Shown here: positions 6,639 to 7,416 of the stretch, piece by piece
Numbering within the stretch: position 1 is the first letter of the stretch
Layout: every line of letters starts with the position of its first letter
Source: Candidatus Tariuqbacter arcticus
GTDB taxonomy: Bacteria; Electryoneota; Tariuqbacteria; Tariuqbacterales; Tariuqbacteraceae
DNA: 7,416 nt
NCBI GenBank assembly: GCA_013202315.1
Contig: JABMRZ010000090.1
Coordinates: forward strand, 1-7,416
Direction: 5' to 3'
Position numbers and translations under genes: made by a program
Notes under the pieces: generated by a model
Told to the model about the DNA's origin: nothing
The model's input: the letters and a program-made list of their open reading frames with translations, nothing else
The model's database searches: none

Positions 6639-7416
6639 CTAAAGTTTTGAGTTTTGAGTTTTGAGTTTTGAATTGAAGTTTCCTACATATCCTTCAATTT
6701 CTTTAACATACGAGTTTAAATATATGTTTATATGCTTATTATTCTGAACTTGTTTTTTCAGATTTTCCAATTTGTTCCTGATTTCTTGTCCACTTATATC
6801 AAAATGAATATTTCTCAGATTGCCTCCAAGCTCAGCTTCTTTTTCAACAAGATATGTTTGGAACCCGTTGTTTGCTATTGACAGCGCAGCAGTCATACCA
6901 GCTACACCTCCCCCAATAACAAGAGCTTGTTGCATTACGTCTGACGCAATTCTTTCAAGAGGACGCTTAAAGCGCGTTTTTGCTACAGTCATTCTGACCA
7001 GATCCTTTGCTTTGGATGTAGCCTCTTTAGGCTGTTTCATATGTACCCATGAACACTGGTCACGAATATTTCCCATTTCAAATAGATAAGGATTCAGTCC
7101 AGCTTCCTTAATTGTCTCCTGAAATAGGGCCTCGTGTGTTCTCGGAGAACAGGAAGCAACCACCACCCTGTTAAGATTATGCTCTTTAATCTTATCCTTC
7201 ATGATTTGCTGGGTATCCTGAGAGCATGTATATAAATTCTCATCAGCATACACAACATTCGGAAGTGTTTTTGCATATTCAACAACCTCTTTAACATCCA
7301 CCACACCGCCAATATTAATACCGCAATGACATACAAAAACACCTATTCTGGGTCCCTGCCCACGGATATCAAGCTCTTTTGGATATGCTTTCTCTTTTAT
7401 TAATGCACCACGCACA
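6639..7416 (-). CDS. hdrA: Heterodisulfide reductase subunit A (HdrA) fragment, C-terminally truncated
   Basis: This is 258 codons of a CoB-CoM heterodisulfide reductase subunit A-like flavoprotein. HdrA is the FAD- and [4Fe-4S]-carrying core of electron-bifurcating or redox complexes in methanogens and many anaerobic bacteria. Residues 24-121 are the HdrA N-terminal domain with conserved cysteines in VCHC (29, 31), YTCS (64), ASCS (89) and DQCSW (121). The FAD Rossmann motif VIGGGVAGM is at 166-174, and ELGGNLRNIH at 195-204. Similarity stops at VGNF (residue 247), well before the rest of the FAD domain and the C-terminal ferredoxin sites expected in proteins of 650 residues or more. The last 11 residues come from a 7-bp repeat. 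The frame is open to the window edge: GTG at 7415 is probably an internal Val of a longer fused form, though a start there cannot be excluded. Codons favour ACA, GCA and GTT, unlike the ACC, GCC and ATC-rich block to the left. It is probably a non-functional remnant or sits at an assembly join. Confidence 0.8.
   Translation of the reverse strand, partial: VRGALIKEKAYPKELDIRGQGPRIGVFVCHCGINIGGVVDVKEVVEYAKTLPNVVYADENLYTCSQDTQQIMKDKIKEHNLNRVVVASCSPRTHEALFQETIKEAGLNPYLFEMGNIRDQCSWVHMKQPKEATSKAKDLVRMTVAKTRFKRPLERIASDVMQQALVIGGGVAGMTAALSIANNGFQTYLVEKEAELGGNLRNIHFDISGQEIRNKLENLKKQVQNNKHINIYLNSYVKEIEGYVGNFNSKLKTQNSKL
6644..6671. repeat. Four exact copies of GTTTTGA
   Basis: Four perfect tandem 7-bp units (TCAAAAC on the minus strand) lie at the 3' end of the hdrA reading frame. 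Read through in frame they encode part of the tail NSKLKTQNSKL and are followed at once by the TAG stop at 6641-6639. The tail is repeat-encoded and is not HdrA sequence. A degenerate fifth unit, ATTGAAG, follows on the gene side. Confidence 0.85.

Noticed and set aside
6644..6671. CRISPR array
   Set aside because: Units are contiguous 7-mers without spacers.
6820..7089. Plus-strand open frame antisense to hdrA
   Set aside because: The minus strand carries the HdrA cysteine and FAD motifs; the plus frame is a shadow.

Overview
The window is bacterial and densely coded. All six genes lie on the minus strand, so they read from right to left. The likely source is an uncultured anaerobe with an outer membrane. 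The evidence is a lipoprotein with a beta-helix passenger, a heptose-kinase-type GHMP kinase, a heterodisulfide reductase subunit A fragment, and mostly weak or absent Shine-Dalgarno sequences. A lineage in or near the FCB group (Cloacimonadota- or Zixibacteria-like) would fit, but this is a style-based guess and no gene here fixes the taxonomy.

Layout in transcription order: (1) 7416-6639, a piece of HdrA, open at the window edge and cut off at its C-terminus where it runs into a 7-bp tandem repeat. (2) 6633-6590, an imperfect 44-bp repeat with a strong hairpin. (3) 6584-5244, a phosphodiesterase/phosphatase of the alkaline phosphatase superfamily. (4) 5124-4150, a GHMP sugar kinase of the D-glycero-D-manno-heptose 7-phosphate kinase (HddA) type. 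(5) 4153-2744, a lipoprotein overlapping the kinase by 4 bases, with a carboxypeptidase-regulatory-like domain and a right-handed beta-helix. (6) 2641-989, a second, longer alkaline phosphatase superfamily enzyme. (7) 916-77, a class I SAM-dependent methyltransferase. (8) 44-1, a second copy of the 44-bp repeat in inverted orientation.

Genes 3 to 7 resemble a stretch of a surface-glycan (heptose-containing polysaccharide, S-layer glycan or glycolipid) cluster. The kinase would activate a heptose, the methyltransferase would modify a sugar or lipid intermediate, and the two soluble AP-superfamily enzymes would hydrolyse phosphoesters. The lipoprotein would act in the envelope. This joint role is inferred from families and context.

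The most unusual feature is the non-coding architecture. The five-gene block is bracketed by inverted copies of one 44-bp element (36/44 identical). Three unrelated-looking tandem arrays in the spacers all have a 7-bp period, and two of them reach into coding sequence: one provides the false C-terminus of HdrA and one provides the TTG start codon of a phosphodiesterase. Codon choice changes at the right-hand boundary. The block may therefore have been inserted beside a broken hdrA, or the junction may be an assembly join. No spacer exceeds 300 bases.
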